Numbered from the stretch's first letter, positions 13,906-24,217 are shown. The stretch is 62,246 bases of DNA from Nitrosomonas oligotropha (GCF_009833085.1 NZ_QRBZ01000033.1:1-62246); one strand, 5' to 3'. Made by a program: numbers and translations. Notes: generated from the sequence alone by a model not told the origin.

Positions 13906-14298
13906 ATGACAAAGCAAATCATCCATACCGCCGATGCGCCACAAGCAATTGGCACTTATTCGCAAGCCGTGCGGGTGCGGGGAGGAGGATATACCATCTA
14001 TCTGTCGGGGCAGATCGGATTGAATCCGGTCAGCATGCAAATGGCGGACGGGATCGAAGCACAGATCCAGCAGGTGTTTTCCAACCTGAAAGCGGTGGCG
14101 GCAGCCAGTGGCGGTAGTTTGAACGATATCGTGAAGCTCAACATATTTCTCACCGATCTTGGTAATTTCGCGCTGGTCAATGAAATCATGTCCAGTCATT
14201 TTTCCCAGCCCTATCCGGCGCGTGCCGCTGTCGGTGTCAAGGCGTTGCCGCGTGATGCGCTGGTGGAGATGGATGCAGTCATGGTATTGCAAAGCTGA
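13906..14298 (+). CDS. ridA: RidA-family enamine/imine deaminase
   Basis: 130 aa, with YSQAVRV near the N-terminus, [10 protein letters not shown], the conserved Arg in [21 protein letters not shown], and the usual trimeric YjgF-fold length. It hydrolyses reactive 2-aminoacrylate-type enamines released by PLP enzymes. AGGAG precedes the ATG by 6 nt. recG starts 12 nt later, so the two are likely one transcript. Confidence 0.95.
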   Translation: MTKQIIHTADAPQAIGTYSQAVRVRGGGYTIYLSGQIGLNPVSMQMADGIEAQIQQVFSNLKAVAAASGGSLNDIVKLNIFLTDLGNFALVNEIMSSHFSQPYPARAAVGVKALPRDALVEMDAVMVLQS

Positions 14299-14310
14299 TC
14301 AGTCAACTCG

Positions 14311-16344
14311 GTGACTGCCAGCACGCAGGTGCAGGAGAAATTATCCCGTTTGGGTATCGCTACCGAACTGGATTTGATTTTGCACCTGCCGATCCGTTAC
14401 GAAGATGAAACGCATCTGTTTCCCATCGCTGATGCGCCGCCAGGACAAACGGTACAGGTTGAAGGCGTTATAATTCACACTGAAGTGGTTTTTCGTCCCA
14501 GACGGCAACTGGTTTGCCAGGTGGAGGACAACAGCGGTGTTGTAGTGATGCGCTTTCTGAATTTCTACGGCAGCCAAATCAAAACCTATGCGGTGGGAAA
14601 GCGTGTGCGCTTATTGGGCGAGATTCGCAGCGGTTTTTTCGGCGCCGAAATGGTGCATCCCAAATGCCGCATCGTTCGTGCCGGAGAATCGCTGGCCGAT
14701 ACAATGACACCGGTTTATCCCACGACAGCGGGTTTGACGCAAACAATTCTGAGCAAATTGATCGCACAGGCTTTGCGGAATGCGCAGCACATGCTGACCG
14801 AAACCATTCCTGACGGCATTATCCGGAAATACCGGCTGATGAGCCTCCCAGATAGCATTCAGTGTCTGCATAATCCGCCGCCTGAGGTATCGATAGAAGC
14901 ATTGCAAACACGCACGCATCCGGCATGGCGGCGGGTCAAATTCGACGAATTGCTGGCGCAGCAATTATCGATGCGCTTGCACTACCGGCAACGGCGCAGC
15001 CGTTCCGCACCGGCGTTGGCGCAAAAAAACACACTGCAACAGCAATTTCTCGCGCAGCTGAATTTTACGCTGACAGCCGCGCAAATCAGGGTTTGCGCGG
15101 AAATCAACCGCGATCTGGCCTCTGCGTATCCGATGCAGCGCTTGCTGCAAGGCGATGTCGGCAGCGGTAAAACGATTGTGGCCGCATTAGCGGCGTTACA
15201 AGCGATTGAAAACGGTTATCAGGCGGCCATCATGGCGCCGACCGAGATTCTTGCCGAACAGCATTTTCAGAAATTAACCAGCTGGTTTGAGCCGTTGGGG
15301 ATCAAAGTGGCTTGGTTGTCCGGCAGCCAGAAGAAGAAACAAAAGCAAGCCGTGCTCGAGGACATCGCATCCGGCGCCGCACACTTGGCTGCCGGTACGC
15401 ACGCGCTGTTCCAGGAGCAAGTAGTCTTTCATCAATTGGGTTTGGCGATTATTGACGAGCAACACCGCTTCGGCGTGCAGCAGCGTCTGGCGCTTCGAAT
15501 GAAAGGCACGCAATCCGATCAAGTGCCGCATCAGTTGATGATGAGCGCGACACCGATTCCACGCACGCTGTCGATGAGTTATTTCGCCGACCTGGACGTG
15601 TCGGTCATCGACGAATTGCCGCCGGGCCGCTCGCCGGTCGTAACCAAATTGATCGCCGGTAACCGCCGTGACGAAGTGATTGCGCGTATCCGCCATGCCT
15701 GCGAACAAGGCAAACAAGTCTATTGGGTTTGCCCGCTGATCGAGGAATCCGAAACGCTGCAGCTGCAAACCGCGATGGAAACATTTGAAAATTTGCACGC
15801 GGTATTTCCGGATTTAACGGTGGGTTTGGTGCATGGACGCTTGCCCGCACAGGAAAAAGCCGCGGTAATGACCGCGTTCAAGCAAGGAGAAATCCAATTA
15901 CTGGTTGCGACGACCGTCATCGAAGTCGGCGTGGATGTGCCGAATGCATCGCTGATGGTGATCGAAAACGCCGAACGCATGGGTTTGTCGCAATTGCATC
16001 AGTTGCGCGGCCGTGTCGGGCGTGGATCGGAAGCCAGCATTTGTATTCTGATGTTTCAGCAACCCTTATCCGAAATCGCCCGCAAGCGGCTCAGAATTAT
16101 TTTCGAGCATACCGATGGCTTTGAAATCGCCCGTCAGGATTTGAACTTGCGCGGTCCCGGCGAATTCCTGGGAGCGCGGCAGAGTGGCGTGCCGATGCTG
16201 CGTTTTGCCGATCTAGAGCAAGATGGAGAACTCATCACGGCAGCGCAAGCCACCGCGGAAGAAATGCTCAACCGCTATCCGGAGTTGGTACAACGGCATA
16301 TCGAGCGGTGGCTGGGGGATAAAACTGAATACTTGCGGGTATGA
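14311..16344 (+). CDS. recG: ATP-dependent DNA helicase RecG
   Basis: 677 aa. An N-terminal OB/wedge domain (ADAPPGQTVQVEGVI) is followed by helicase motifs: Walker A GDVGSGKT, Walker B DEQHRFG, SATPIPRT and the arginine-finger QLRGRVGRG. RecG drives fork reversal and branch migration. The start is GTG at 14311 (VTASTQVQEKL). The protein is slightly shorter at the N-terminus than E. coli RecG, as is usual in beta-proteobacteria. Confidence 0.97.
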   Translation: MTASTQVQEKLSRLGIATELDLILHLPIRYEDETHLFPIADAPPGQTVQVEGVIIHTEVVFRPRRQLVCQVEDNSGVVVMRFLNFYGSQIKTYAVGKRVRLLGEIRSGFFGAEMVHPKCRIVRAGESLADTMTPVYPTTAGLTQTILSKLIAQALRNAQHMLTETIPDGIIRKYRLMSLPDSIQCLHNPPPEVSIEALQTRTHPAWRRVKFDELLAQQLSMRLHYRQRRSRSAPALAQKNTLQQQFLAQLNFTLTAAQIRVCAEINRDLASAYPMQRLLQGDVGSGKTIVAALAALQAIENGYQAAIMAPTEILAEQHFQKLTSWFEPLGIKVAWLSGSQKKKQKQAVLEDIASGAAHLAAGTHALFQEQVVFHQLGLAIIDEQHRFGVQQRLALRMKGTQSDQVPHQLMMSATPIPRTLSMSYFADLDVSVIDELPPGRSPVVTKLIAGNRRDEVIARIRHACEQGKQVYWVCPLIEESETLQLQTAMETFENLHAVFPDLTVGLVHGRLPAQEKAAVMTAFKQGEIQLLVATTVIEVGVDVPNASLMVIENAERMGLSQLHQLRGRVGRGSEASICILMFQQPLSEIARKRLRIIFEHTDGFEIARQDLNLRGPGEFLGARQSGVPMLRFADLEQDGELITAAQATAEEMLNRYPELVQRHIERWLGDKTEYLRV

Positions 16345-16430
16345 ATGCGCATGGATTGCTGGCAGCGATACGCTACTATCTTCTTTCGGTTAAGATGAAA
16401 TGAATCAAACAATAAAGGATCATTACTGTC

Positions 16431-17363
16431 ATGATTGTTAAGGATAAAGTTTCATGGACACGGCTGCTGTTTCATTTCAGAGGCAGTAGTTTCATGGTGA
16501 CGTGGCCGCGTATCCTCATGGTGACTATCTCCGCGATGATCGTGACCTATATTGAACTGTACTACAACATTCAAGCGTACACGCTCACAACGACGCCATT
16601 CTTGCTGGTCGGTGTTGCGCTGGGTATATTCCTGGGTTTCCGCAACAGCGCTTCATACGATAAATTCTGGGAAGGGCGCAAGCTTTGGGGCGCGCTGGTC
16701 AATACGTCGCGCAATCTGGCGCGCCAAACATGCTTTCTGATCCAATCTCCACAGGATAATGACGCCATAAGGCAATTTCGCGAAATGTTTGTCAAACGCA
16801 TGATTGCGTATGTGCATGCCTTGCGCTGTCACTTGCGCAAGGAAGATTCCGCCGAGGAAATCAAAAAATTTCTCGCACCGGAAGATTTGGCTCAAGTGCT
16901 CCAATCGACACACCGCCCGCTGGCCATTTTGCAACAATTGGGCCGGGATCTTGCAATTGCACGCAAACGGCAATGGTTAAGTGAATTCAATCACCCGGCG
17001 ATGGATGCGCAAATCAACGAGCTCACCCATATTCTCGGCGGCTGCGAACGCATCAGAAATACCCCGCTACCGTTCAGTTATTCCGTATTGATCCACCGTA
17101 TCGTCGCTTCCTATTGCTTTTTCCTGCCGTTTGGATTGGTTGAAACCACCAGTATGCTGACGCCGATCGTTGTGCTGCTGATTTCATATGCATTCTTTGA
17201 ACTGGATGCCATCGGCGATGAAATCGAGGATCCTTTCGGTTTGCAACCGAATGATCTGCCGTTGACTGCAATTTCACGCAATATCGAAATTAACTTGCTG
17301 GAATTGATCGACGCCCCCGACCGGCCGGTGCCTCTCAGTCCTGTGGATGATATTTTGATGTGA
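16431..17363 (+). CDS. Bestrophin-family ion channel
   Basis: 310 aa. It starts with the family KVSWTRLLFHFRGS, then two N-terminal membrane segments (about 27-45 and 55-72), a hallmark NSASYDKFWEGRKLWGALVN and late membrane segments around 222-255 (FFLPFGLVETTSMLTPIVVLLISYAFF), ending with ELDAIGDEIEDPFG. Bacterial bestrophins form pentameric channels in the inner membrane, often cation-conducting. It is a single gene with AGGATCA-type spacing before ATG 16431. Confidence 0.93.
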   Translation: MIVKDKVSWTRLLFHFRGSSFMVTWPRILMVTISAMIVTYIELYYNIQAYTLTTTPFLLVGVALGIFLGFRNSASYDKFWEGRKLWGALVNTSRNLARQTCFLIQSPQDNDAIRQFREMFVKRMIAYVHALRCHLRKEDSAEEIKKFLAPEDLAQVLQSTHRPLAILQQLGRDLAIARKRQWLSEFNHPAMDAQINELTHILGGCERIRNTPLPFSYSVLIHRIVASYCFFLPFGLVETTSMLTPIVVLLISYAFFELDAIGDEIEDPFGLQPNDLPLTAISRNIEINLLELIDAPDRPVPLSPVDDILM

Positions 17364-17745
17364 TGACTAATTTGCAGACATAGATAATCTGTAAACTGCA
17401 AAAGCTAAAAATATTGATAGCAAATTATCAGAATACAGCTATAACTTATTAAAAATACAAGAATTTAAGTGTTACGGTTACTAGATGAATTTAAGTTAAA
17501 ATTTTTAGTAATCAAACTTTTAATAAAAATAAAAACAATCCAATTAAAATTGATCTCATTGATACTCAATTGATTTCTTAATAAAAATTGTTAATATATA
17601 ATTGATTGATTTCAATTTTGATCAAAGATATCGTGTCTTTTCGTAAATTTAATTTTAATTCAATTCTTTTGCAAAGGTATTCCGCTTCTGCAAAACAAAG
17701 CTGTGCGCGCCAAATCGGAACATATTACTCCAACGGGAAATAGAG
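17364..17745. other. AT-rich gene-free leader upstream of the SIR2-type gene
   Basis: 382 bp with no convincing ORF, strongly AT-rich (runs such as TTTAATAAAAATAAAAAC and AATTAAAATTGATC) compared with both neighbours. This composition is typical of the edge of a horizontally acquired segment, and it may hold the promoter of the gene at 17746. No terminal inverted repeat or target duplication was found by eye. Confidence 0.5.
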
Positions 17746-20205
17746 ATGCCAATTGATGCTAAAACCCACTCAATGGATACTGAGAGTACTCTGCAAATTG
17801 CCATTAGAAGTGCTTTGAATGGAGATGCAGTTCTCTTTCTTGGAGCTGGTGCCGCAAAAGCCGCTCACAAATTGAATGGAGATTGCCTACCAACTGGACA
17901 GGAGTTGTCCGATGCATTGGCTAAGGATTGTGGACTCAATGGAGGGTACTCACTTGATAGTATTACTGAGCATTTTTTAGATGCTCGGAGCGAAACCTCA
18001 CTTATCAATGCTTTGCGAAAACAACTTACAGTCGCGACCATAGATCCTGAGCTGACTACGCTGGCTTCACTTCCGTGGGCACGAATTTGGACAACAAACT
18101 ATGACGATGCATTTGAAAAAGCATTGGATAGCAGAAAAGTTTCCCATTATTCACTTACAACCGCTGCCGAAACGCGTAATGCACAAGGTAACAAGCTTCT
18201 GTTGCTGCATATTAATGGCTCTCTGGCGAAACTAAAACAGGCTCTAACGCCGGACTTCATAGTAACTTCTCAGAGTTATGCTACTCAATCTTTTTTGGAT
18301 TCGGATTGGTCAGTGATCTTCCGCAATGATCTCCAGCGATCCAAGGCAATTATTTTTGTTGGCTATTCACTAGCCGATATTGATGTTGCCCGGTTGATCT
18401 TTAATCCAGAAATTTTTCGATCAAAAATTCATTTTATTGATCGAACAGAAATTGACCCTGTACTCAAAACGAAACTTTCAAGATTTGGCACCGTTCACCC
18501 AATAGGACTCGAGGCTTTACGGCGATCAATTGAAATTGAAAGCGCCTCATGGACAAAACCCGATCTTATCGAAGAGTATCAGTGCTTTTCAAGATTAGAA
18601 ATAGAAGATGGAGGTAAAGATGCCTCTTCAGATGACGATTTTTATGACCTAATCTTGCGTGGAGTACCTCAAGATAAATTGATGCTCGCTCAAGCAGAAA
18701 CGCCCATGGTTCCTAGCTACACTGTTATCAGAACTTTTGAGGATAAGTGCATTAGAGAGCTTGGAGAAGCGGGAACAATTGTTGCAATAGTAGGAGCATT
18801 CGCTAACGGTAAATCAATTGCGATTCGATCTATATGTTTAAAACTAGCAGCCCAAGGACGTGAGGTATTTTTCCTTGAACATCCCAATGATTTAGCAGAA
18901 GCTGAACTCCAACGTATGTGTAAAAGAGATAGGGATTTTGTTTTAGTAATAGAAAACTACTCACGCAACTTGTTGTTAGTCGAATGCTTCTCACGGTATG
19001 CTCGTGCTGAGTGTACACTGCTGATATCTGAACGAGCCGAAGTCCATGAGCTGCGTTTACCGGCGCTAATTGACAAAACCAAAGCACACCGTTATTTATT
19101 CGTTCATGATGTCGATGTGCTAGATAATGAAGAGATTGATCGGTTATCAAAACTTCTTAGTTTTCGAGGTTTGTGGGGGGAGCGTGCAGGATTAAGTGAA
19201 ATCCAAAGAAATGCTTATCTTAAGCACGATTGTGGCAGTCAGATGCAAGCAGTGCTAATTGATGTTGCGAACTCTCCACAAGTAAAGGCAAAACTTAACG
19301 AAATCGTTGAGCATTTTAAAGCTATTAATGGTGGACTCCGGGTCCTGATTTCTTTGTGCTTATTGCAGGTGATTGGAGAGGAACCTCGCATTTCAATCGT
19401 ATCGGAACTATTGCACTTGTCGCATGAATCTTTTCGCGATTTAACTCGTGATGAAATTCCACGTCAAATCGTCATTGTCCAATCCGACATCGCACAATTC
19501 CGGTCGACAATAATGGCCACGGCAGTACTTAGTGGCATGGTAAATTCCGCTGTCATTACTGAAGTCATTGTCGAATGTGTCCGAAATGCTGAGCATGCGC
19601 GGCGTGCAGATTCATACTTTGGTAATCTAGCGAAAGAAATGATGAGATTTGGCACACTTGAGCGAATTCTTCCTGAAAAGGGAAAACGTGCAGCTTTGCA
19701 AAATTTGTATGAAGAACTAAAAAATATTCCCTCTATCCGAGAGAATCCCCAATTTTGGCTTCAATACGCCATGGCGCGCCTAAGCCTGGGTGAGTTAGAT
19801 GTCGCACGTCGTTTCTTTGAACAAAGTTATTCTTTCGCCAAGAAAATTGGTGAATACGATACATATCAGATTGATAATCACTATTGCAGGTTGCTTTTCC
19901 TAGAAGCAGAAAATGCAACTGACAGTGACGAAGCCTTCAAGTCCGTTAATGAAGCTCTCTCAACACTGAAAAAACAAGTTCTTCGTGAAAATCGCTACTA
20001 TCCCTATAGATCTGTCTGGAACCTGGAAGGAGTTGCAAAACGGCATGGCACCAAATGGACTGACGAGCAAAAAAAGGGTGTTATAGCAGCCGCTCAATAT
20101 TTGATGGAAGCATCAAATCGGCTTGATAGTCATACAGCTCGTTCAGTTGCAGTACAAGGTGGAATTCGACGCTTGCAGGTCGTGGTTGAAATACTTTCAT
20201 ATTGA
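17746..20205 (+). CDS. SIR2-domain / P-loop NTPase protein, candidate anti-phage NADase
   Basis: 819 aa. Residues about 20-265 form a SIR2-like domain: the nucleotide-binding LFLGAGAAKAA (about 29), WTTNYDDAFE (about 119), the catalytic-type HINGS (His near 155) and FVGYSLADIDVARL (about 204). A P-loop follows at about 351-358 (GAFANGKS) with a Walker-B-like DFVLVIENY near 400. The C-terminal third (about 620-819) is helical and reads like TPR-type repeats (ARLSLGELDVARRFFEQSYSFA). SIR2 linked to a STAND-like NTPase and repeats is the architecture of several abortive-infection proteins (Avs/DSR-like), in which target sensing by the tail triggers NAD+ depletion. That role is inferred. The gene is alone, lower in GC than its neighbours, and follows an AT-rich leader. 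Confidence 0.85.
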   Translation: MPIDAKTHSMDTESTLQIAIRSALNGDAVLFLGAGAAKAAHKLNGDCLPTGQELSDALAKDCGLNGGYSLDSITEHFLDARSETSLINALRKQLTVATIDPELTTLASLPWARIWTTNYDDAFEKALDSRKVSHYSLTTAAETRNAQGNKLLLLHINGSLAKLKQALTPDFIVTSQSYATQSFLDSDWSVIFRNDLQRSKAIIFVGYSLADIDVARLIFNPEIFRSKIHFIDRTEIDPVLKTKLSRFGTVHPIGLEALRRSIEIESASWTKPDLIEEYQCFSRLEIEDGGKDASSDDDFYDLILRGVPQDKLMLAQAETPMVPSYTVIRTFEDKCIRELGEAGTIVAIVGAFANGKSIAIRSICLKLAAQGREVFFLEHPNDLAEAELQRMCKRDRDFVLVIENYSRNLLLVECFSRYARAECTLLISERAEVHELRLPALIDKTKAHRYLFVHDVDVLDNEEIDRLSKLLSFRGLWGERAGLSEIQRNAYLKHDCGSQMQAVLIDVANSPQVKAKLNEIVEHFKAINGGLRVLISLCLLQVIGEEPRISIVSELLHLSHESFRDLTRDEIPRQIVIVQSDIAQFRSTIMATAVLSGMVNSAVITEVIVECVRNAEHARRADSYFGNLAKEMMRFGTLERILPEKGKRAALQNLYEELKNIPSIRENPQFWLQYAMARLSLGELDVARRFFEQSYSFAKKIGEYDTYQIDNHYCRLLFLEAENATDSDEAFKSVNEALSTLKKQVLRENRYYPYRSVWNLEGVAKRHGTKWTDEQKKGVIAAAQYLMEASNRLDSHTARSVAVQGGIRRLQVVVEILSY

Positions 20206-20246
20206 ATCTTCTTAAATACTTACAATTAATCTCTTCGCGCTCAATT

Positions 20247-20266
20247 CCTCGCTGCTCGCGGCGAGG
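20247..20266. terminator. GC-rich hairpin after the SIR2-type gene
   Basis: CCTCGC pairs with GCGAGG across an 8-nt loop, 41 nt after the stop at 20205. Only a weak TTTATT follows, so it may or may not terminate transcription. Confidence 0.35.
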
Positions 20267-20415
20267 TGCTTTATTGGATCCACTGATTAATTTGATAGTC
20301 TCAAAGTTTAAAAACAAAAAATCTAATTCGATAGAGTTACAAAATAAGATCATCTCTATGGTCTCAAGTCCGCTTTTTTTCTACTTTATAAGAATAGATT
20401 TCTATTAATCGGGTT

Positions 20416-20447
20416 TTGCAATTCCCTCTCTGAGACTGATGTATAAT
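20416..20447 (+). promoter_or_regulatory. Candidate promoter for the ubiC-ubiA-ubiD genes
   Basis: A perfect TATAAT at 20442-20447 lies 88 nt before the ubiC start. The only -35-like match upstream is TTGCAA at 20416, 20 nt away, which is longer than ideal. The remainder of 20206-20535 shows no gene. Confidence 0.4.
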
Positions 20448-20535
20448 GCCGCTTAACAATTCTCAGTATGGCTTTGCCAGATCTAAGGTTAAGAATTTCT
20501 AGCATGCAACACTCTCATTTTGTAGCTTTGCCGCA

Positions 20536-21078
20536 ATGAACAAAGCGCATCCGCTGGCATGGCATTCCACACTGACTTCTGTTTCATACCATCAACGTAA
20601 CTGGTTACAGGATCGCGGGTCATTGACGCGCCGCATTCAGGATCGCTGCGGACAATTTCGTGTACAACGCGTATTTCAGTCATTCAGCAGGATTTATGGG
20701 GATGAATTGGATGTGATGGGGTTGCGCGCCAGTGAATTGGCCATGGTGCGTGAAGTTTATTTATACTGCGGAAATACGCCGGTGGTGTTTGCGCATTCGG
20801 TGGTGGCGCATAAAAATCTGCGCGGTGCATGGCGAGGTTTGAGCGGATTGGGCAATAAATCGTTGGGAACGGTTTTGTTTACCAATCCCAGAATCAAGCG
20901 CACGCCGCTGGAATTTAAAAAAGTCAGCCGTGGCCATTTCCTTTATGATCGTGCGTGCACGCGCTTACCGGAAAAACCGGCCAATCTGTGGGCGCGGCGC
21001 TCGTTGTTCACGCTGCACGGGCAATCGATTTTAGTAACCGAAGTTTTTTTACCCGCTATCTTGAATTTACCGCGATGA
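20536..21078 (+). CDS. ubiC: Chorismate--pyruvate lyase
   Basis: 180 aa. Family features are WLQDRGSLTRRI, the substrate Arg in REVYLYCGNTPVVFAHSVV and the ending LWARRSLFTLHGQSILVTEVFLP. It splits chorismate into 4-hydroxybenzoate and pyruvate, the first step of ubiquinone synthesis. Its stop overlaps the ubiA start (ATGA), so its product feeds the next enzyme from the same message. Confidence 0.95.
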   Translation: MNKAHPLAWHSTLTSVSYHQRNWLQDRGSLTRRIQDRCGQFRVQRVFQSFSRIYGDELDVMGLRASELAMVREVYLYCGNTPVVFAHSVVAHKNLRGAWRGLSGLGNKSLGTVLFTNPRIKRTPLEFKKVSRGHFLYDRACTRLPEKPANLWARRSLFTLHGQSILVTEVFLPAILNLPR

Positions 21079-21944
21079 ATTTAGCAGATCGAATTAAAAC
21101 CTATGCGCAATTGATGCGGCTTGATAAACCGATCGGTATTTTGCTGTTGCTGTGGCCGATGTTGTGGGGGCTCTGGTTTGCCGCGCAGGGATTACCCGAT
21201 GCGCAGATTCTGGTCATTTTTGTGCTGGGCACGGTGCTGATGCGTTCGGCGGGCTGTGTGATAAATGACTACGCCGACCGTAAAATCGATCCGCATGTCG
21301 AGCGCACCAAGAATCGCCCGATGGCGGCAGGCCGGGTAAGCTCCAAGGAAGCTTTGCTGCTGGCGGCGGGATTGAGTATCTGCGCATTTCTGCTGATTCT
21401 GCCTCTGAATCAACTGACCATCCTGCTTTCGGTACCGGCGCTGTTTCTGGCTGCAAGCTATCCGTTCACCAAGCGTTTTTTTGCCATGCCGCAAGCGTAT
21501 TTGGGTATCGCATTCAGTTTCGGCATTCCGATGGCTTTTGCCGCGCAAACCGACAGCTTGCCGCCGATCATCTGGGTTTTGATGCTGGCTAATCTATTCT
21601 GGGTGATTGCATACGACACCGAGTATGCCATCGTCGATAAACCGGACGATTTGAAAATCGGTATCCAAACTTCCGCGATTACTTTTGGGCGCTTTGATGT
21701 GCTGGGTGTGATGGTGTGTCATACCTGTTTCATCGCGATCATGCTGATCATCGGACAAACGCAGCAGATGAATTGGGCGTATTACGCCGGATTATCGGTT
21801 GCAACCGGATTAATCGCTTACCAATATACATTGATCCGGCATCGCGACCGGGTTCTGTGTTTCAAGGCATTTTTGCATAACAATTGGGTGGGGATGACGG
21901 TGTTTACCGGGATCGCGCTCGATTTTGTCATTTTTCCGCATTAA
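21075..21944 (+). CDS. ubiA: 4-hydroxybenzoate polyprenyltransferase
   Basis: 289 aa, all-helical membrane protein with about eight segments. Both Asp-rich prenyl-diphosphate motifs are present: [15 protein letters not shown] and [12 protein letters not shown]. It attaches the polyprenyl tail to 4-hydroxybenzoate in the inner membrane. The open frame runs back to 20955 inside ubiC, but ATG 21075 overlaps the ubiC stop by 4 nt and begins the normal [19 protein letters not shown]. Confidence 0.97.
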   Translation: MNLADRIKTYAQLMRLDKPIGILLLLWPMLWGLWFAAQGLPDAQILVIFVLGTVLMRSAGCVINDYADRKIDPHVERTKNRPMAAGRVSSKEALLLAAGLSICAFLLILPLNQLTILLSVPALFLAASYPFTKRFFAMPQAYLGIAFSFGIPMAFAAQTDSLPPIIWVLMLANLFWVIAYDTEYAIVDKPDDLKIGIQTSAITFGRFDVLGVMVCHTCFIAIMLIIGQTQQMNWAYYAGLSVATGLIAYQYTLIRHRDRVLCFKAFLHNNWVGMTVFTGIALDFVIFPH

Positions 21945-21955
21945 GGATTCAATCC

Positions 21956-23419
21956 ATGCAATATAAAGATCTCCGGGATTTCATTGCGCAACTGGAAGCA
22001 ATGGGTGAACTCAAGCGCATTCAAACGGAAATTGATCCGGCGCTGGAGATGACGGAAATCTGCGACCGTATCCTGAAAGCGCAAGGCCCGGCGGTTTTAT
22101 TTGAGCACCCCAAAGGGCACAGCATACCGGTGCTGGGCAATCTGTTCGGCACACCCAAACGCGTGGCGCTGGGTATGGGGCAGGAATCGGTCGAAGCGTT
22201 GCGTGAGGTCGGTAAATTATTGGCGTACTTGAAAGAACCCGATCCGCCGAAGGGATTGAAAGATGCCTGGGATAAATTGCCGCTATTGAAGCAAGTATTG
22301 AATATGGCGCCGAAAGAATTGAGCAGTGCGCCGTGTCAGGAAATCGTGTGGGAAGGCAACGATGTCGATCTGAGCCGCATACCGATCCAGACCTGCTGGC
22401 CGGGCGATGTTGCCCCGCTGATCACCTGGGGTCTGACGGTGACCCGCGGACCGAACAAAACCCGGCAGAATTTGGGCATTTACCGCCAGCAAGTCATCGG
22501 TCCGAATAAAGTCATTATGCGCTGGCTGGCGCATCGCGGCGGGGCGCTGGATTTCCGTGAATTCAGCCTGCTGAATCCGGGTAAGCCGTATCCGCTGGCA
22601 GTCGCTTTGGGCGCCGATCCGGCGACCATACTCGGTGCCGTGACACCGGTGCCGGATACATTGAGCGAGTACCAGTTCGCCGGGTTGTTGCGCGGCGCGA
22701 AAACCGAAGTGGTGAAATGCATCGGCAATGACCTGCAAGTGCCGGCCAGCACGGAAATCGTGCTCGAAGGCGCGATTCACCCCGGCGAAACCGCATTGGA
22801 AGGGCCGTATGGCGATCACACGGGTTATTACAACGAACAGGAAACTTTCCCGGTTTTTACCATCGACCGCATCACCATGCGGCGCAACCCGATTTATCAC
22901 TCCACCTATACCGGCAAACCGCCGGATGAACCGGCGATTCTTGGTGTGGCGCTGAACGAAGTCTTCGTGCCGCTGCTGCAAAAACAATTCCCGGAAATTA
23001 CCGACTTTTACCTGCCACCGGAAGGATGCTCGTACCGCATGGCGGTAGTCAGTATGAAAAAACAGTACGCTGGGCACAGCAAACGCGTGATGTTCGGTAT
23101 CTGGAGCTTTTTGCGTCAGTTCATGTACACCAAGTTCATCATTGTCACCGACGACGACATCAACGTGCGCGACTGGAAGGAAGTGATCTGGGCGATCACC
23201 ACCCGAGTTGACCCGGTGCGCGATACGTTGCTGGTGGAAAATACCCCGATCGATTACCTCGATTTCGCCAGTCCGATTTCCGGATTGGGCGGCAAGATGG
23301 GGCTGGATGCTACCAACAAATTTCCCGGCGAAACAAACCGCGAATGGGGCACACCGATTGCGATGGATGATGCGGTTAAGCAGCGGGTCGATGCGATTTG
23401 GAATGAGTTAGGAATTTGA
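21956..23419 (+). CDS. ubiD: 4-hydroxy-3-polyprenylbenzoate decarboxylase
   Basis: 487 aa. It carries the prenylated-FMN-binding core ([23 protein letters not shown]) and the catalytic Glu-Arg-Glu region around [24 protein letters not shown]. It removes the ring carboxyl group in ubiquinone synthesis and needs prFMN made by UbiX, which is not in the window. ATG 21956 follows AGGA in the gap after ubiA; the longer frame from 21884 overlaps ubiA and is not needed. Confidence 0.97.
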   Translation: MQYKDLRDFIAQLEAMGELKRIQTEIDPALEMTEICDRILKAQGPAVLFEHPKGHSIPVLGNLFGTPKRVALGMGQESVEALREVGKLLAYLKEPDPPKGLKDAWDKLPLLKQVLNMAPKELSSAPCQEIVWEGNDVDLSRIPIQTCWPGDVAPLITWGLTVTRGPNKTRQNLGIYRQQVIGPNKVIMRWLAHRGGALDFREFSLLNPGKPYPLAVALGADPATILGAVTPVPDTLSEYQFAGLLRGAKTEVVKCIGNDLQVPASTEIVLEGAIHPGETALEGPYGDHTGYYNEQETFPVFTIDRITMRRNPIYHSTYTGKPPDEPAILGVALNEVFVPLLQKQFPEITDFYLPPEGCSYRMAVVSMKKQYAGHSKRVMFGIWSFLRQFMYTKFIIVTDDDINVRDWKEVIWAITTRVDPVRDTLLVENTPIDYLDFASPISGLGGKMGLDATNKFPGETNREWGTPIAMDDAVKQRVDAIWNELGI

Positions 23420-23424
23420 GAGAA

Positions 23425-23679
23425 ATGTTTTCTAATTCAGAGAATATTTTTTGGTATGTAAATCAAACAGGGATAATTTTTGAAATTATTGGTGCAGTAA
23501 TTATTGTCATTTCAGCTTTCAGAACAAGAAAAAAGATTAAAGATGTCCCAGATTCTTGGGAAGCAAATCTCACTGAGAAGTTAAGAAACATAATATCAAA
23601 CCAGGCTTTTACTGAGCTGTGGGGTTTTGGTTTCTTGGCAATAGGATTAGTGATGCAGTTTATAGGTGGTTTTGAGTAA
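23425..23679 (+). CDS. Small two-segment membrane protein, unknown
   Basis: 84 aa from ATG 23425. It has two hydrophobic segments (GIIFEIIGAVIIVISAF and WGFGFLAIGLVMQFIGGF) separated by a charged loop with RTRKKIKDVPDSW. I do not recognise it. Its composition is clearly more AT-rich than ubiD before and the DUF486 gene after, with no good ribosome site, and it interrupts an otherwise compact run. It may be a recent insertion. Confidence 0.55.
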   Translation: MFSNSENIFWYVNQTGIIFEIIGAVIIVISAFRTRKKIKDVPDSWEANLTEKLRNIISNQAFTELWGFGFLAIGLVMQFIGGFE

Positions 23680-23683
23680 TACC

Positions 23684-24028
23684 ATGCGCGAAATTGGGCA
23701 TACCATCCTGCTATTGACGATGAGTAATGTGTTCATGACCTTCGCCTGGTATGCGCATCTGAAGGAATTAAATCACAAACCGTGGATTATCGCCGCGCTG
23801 GTGAGCTGGGGCATTGCGTTTTTCGAGTACATGCTGCAAGTTCCGGCCAACCGGATCGGTTACACGGTATTGTCGGTCGCGCAGCTCAAAATTTTGCAGG
23901 AAGTCATCACGTTGACCGTGTTTGTGCCATTTGCATTGTTTTATTTGAAAGAACCGCTGAAACTGGATTATCTCTGGGCCGCATTATGCATGGTGGGCGC
24001 GGTTTATTTCATGTTCCGCGCACGCTGA
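23684..24028 (+). CDS. DMT-superfamily DUF486 membrane protein
   Basis: About 115 aa with four predicted membrane segments. The wording (MSNVFMTFAWYAHLK, SWGIAFFEYMLQVPANRIGY, LKEPLKLDYLWAALCM) is that of the DUF486 family, a half-size relative of EamA/DMT transporters. The substrate is unknown. I chose ATG 23684; an in-frame GTG at 23666 would overlap the previous gene. Confidence 0.9.
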   Translation: MREIGHTILLLTMSNVFMTFAWYAHLKELNHKPWIIAALVSWGIAFFEYMLQVPANRIGYTVLSVAQLKILQEVITLTVFVPFALFYLKEPLKLDYLWAALCMVGAVYFMFRAR

Positions 24029-24217
24029 CCGGATTTTGATGTTCTGAACAATTTAAAATCCCTATTTTTCGATAGAACATCGGTTGCGAGAAATAGTACA
24101 ATGTTGAGTTATTGGGATAAATAAGCCGGTGGGATTTTGCGATGAATCCGGTAAACCGGCGATCAAGGATTGCGAATAATTGAATCAGACAGACAGGCAT
24201 TGCACACTAAATCCAGA

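Noticed and set aside
20202..20408. 68-aa ORF after the SIR2-type gene
   Set aside because: AT-rich, no ribosome site and starts within the preceding stop region; no protein-like pattern.
22283..23077. Long minus-strand ORF (264 aa) inside ubiD
   Set aside because: Complement shadow of a well-supported gene, His/Arg-rich low-complexity translation; the same holds for long frames opposite pyrG, htpX, recG and groL.
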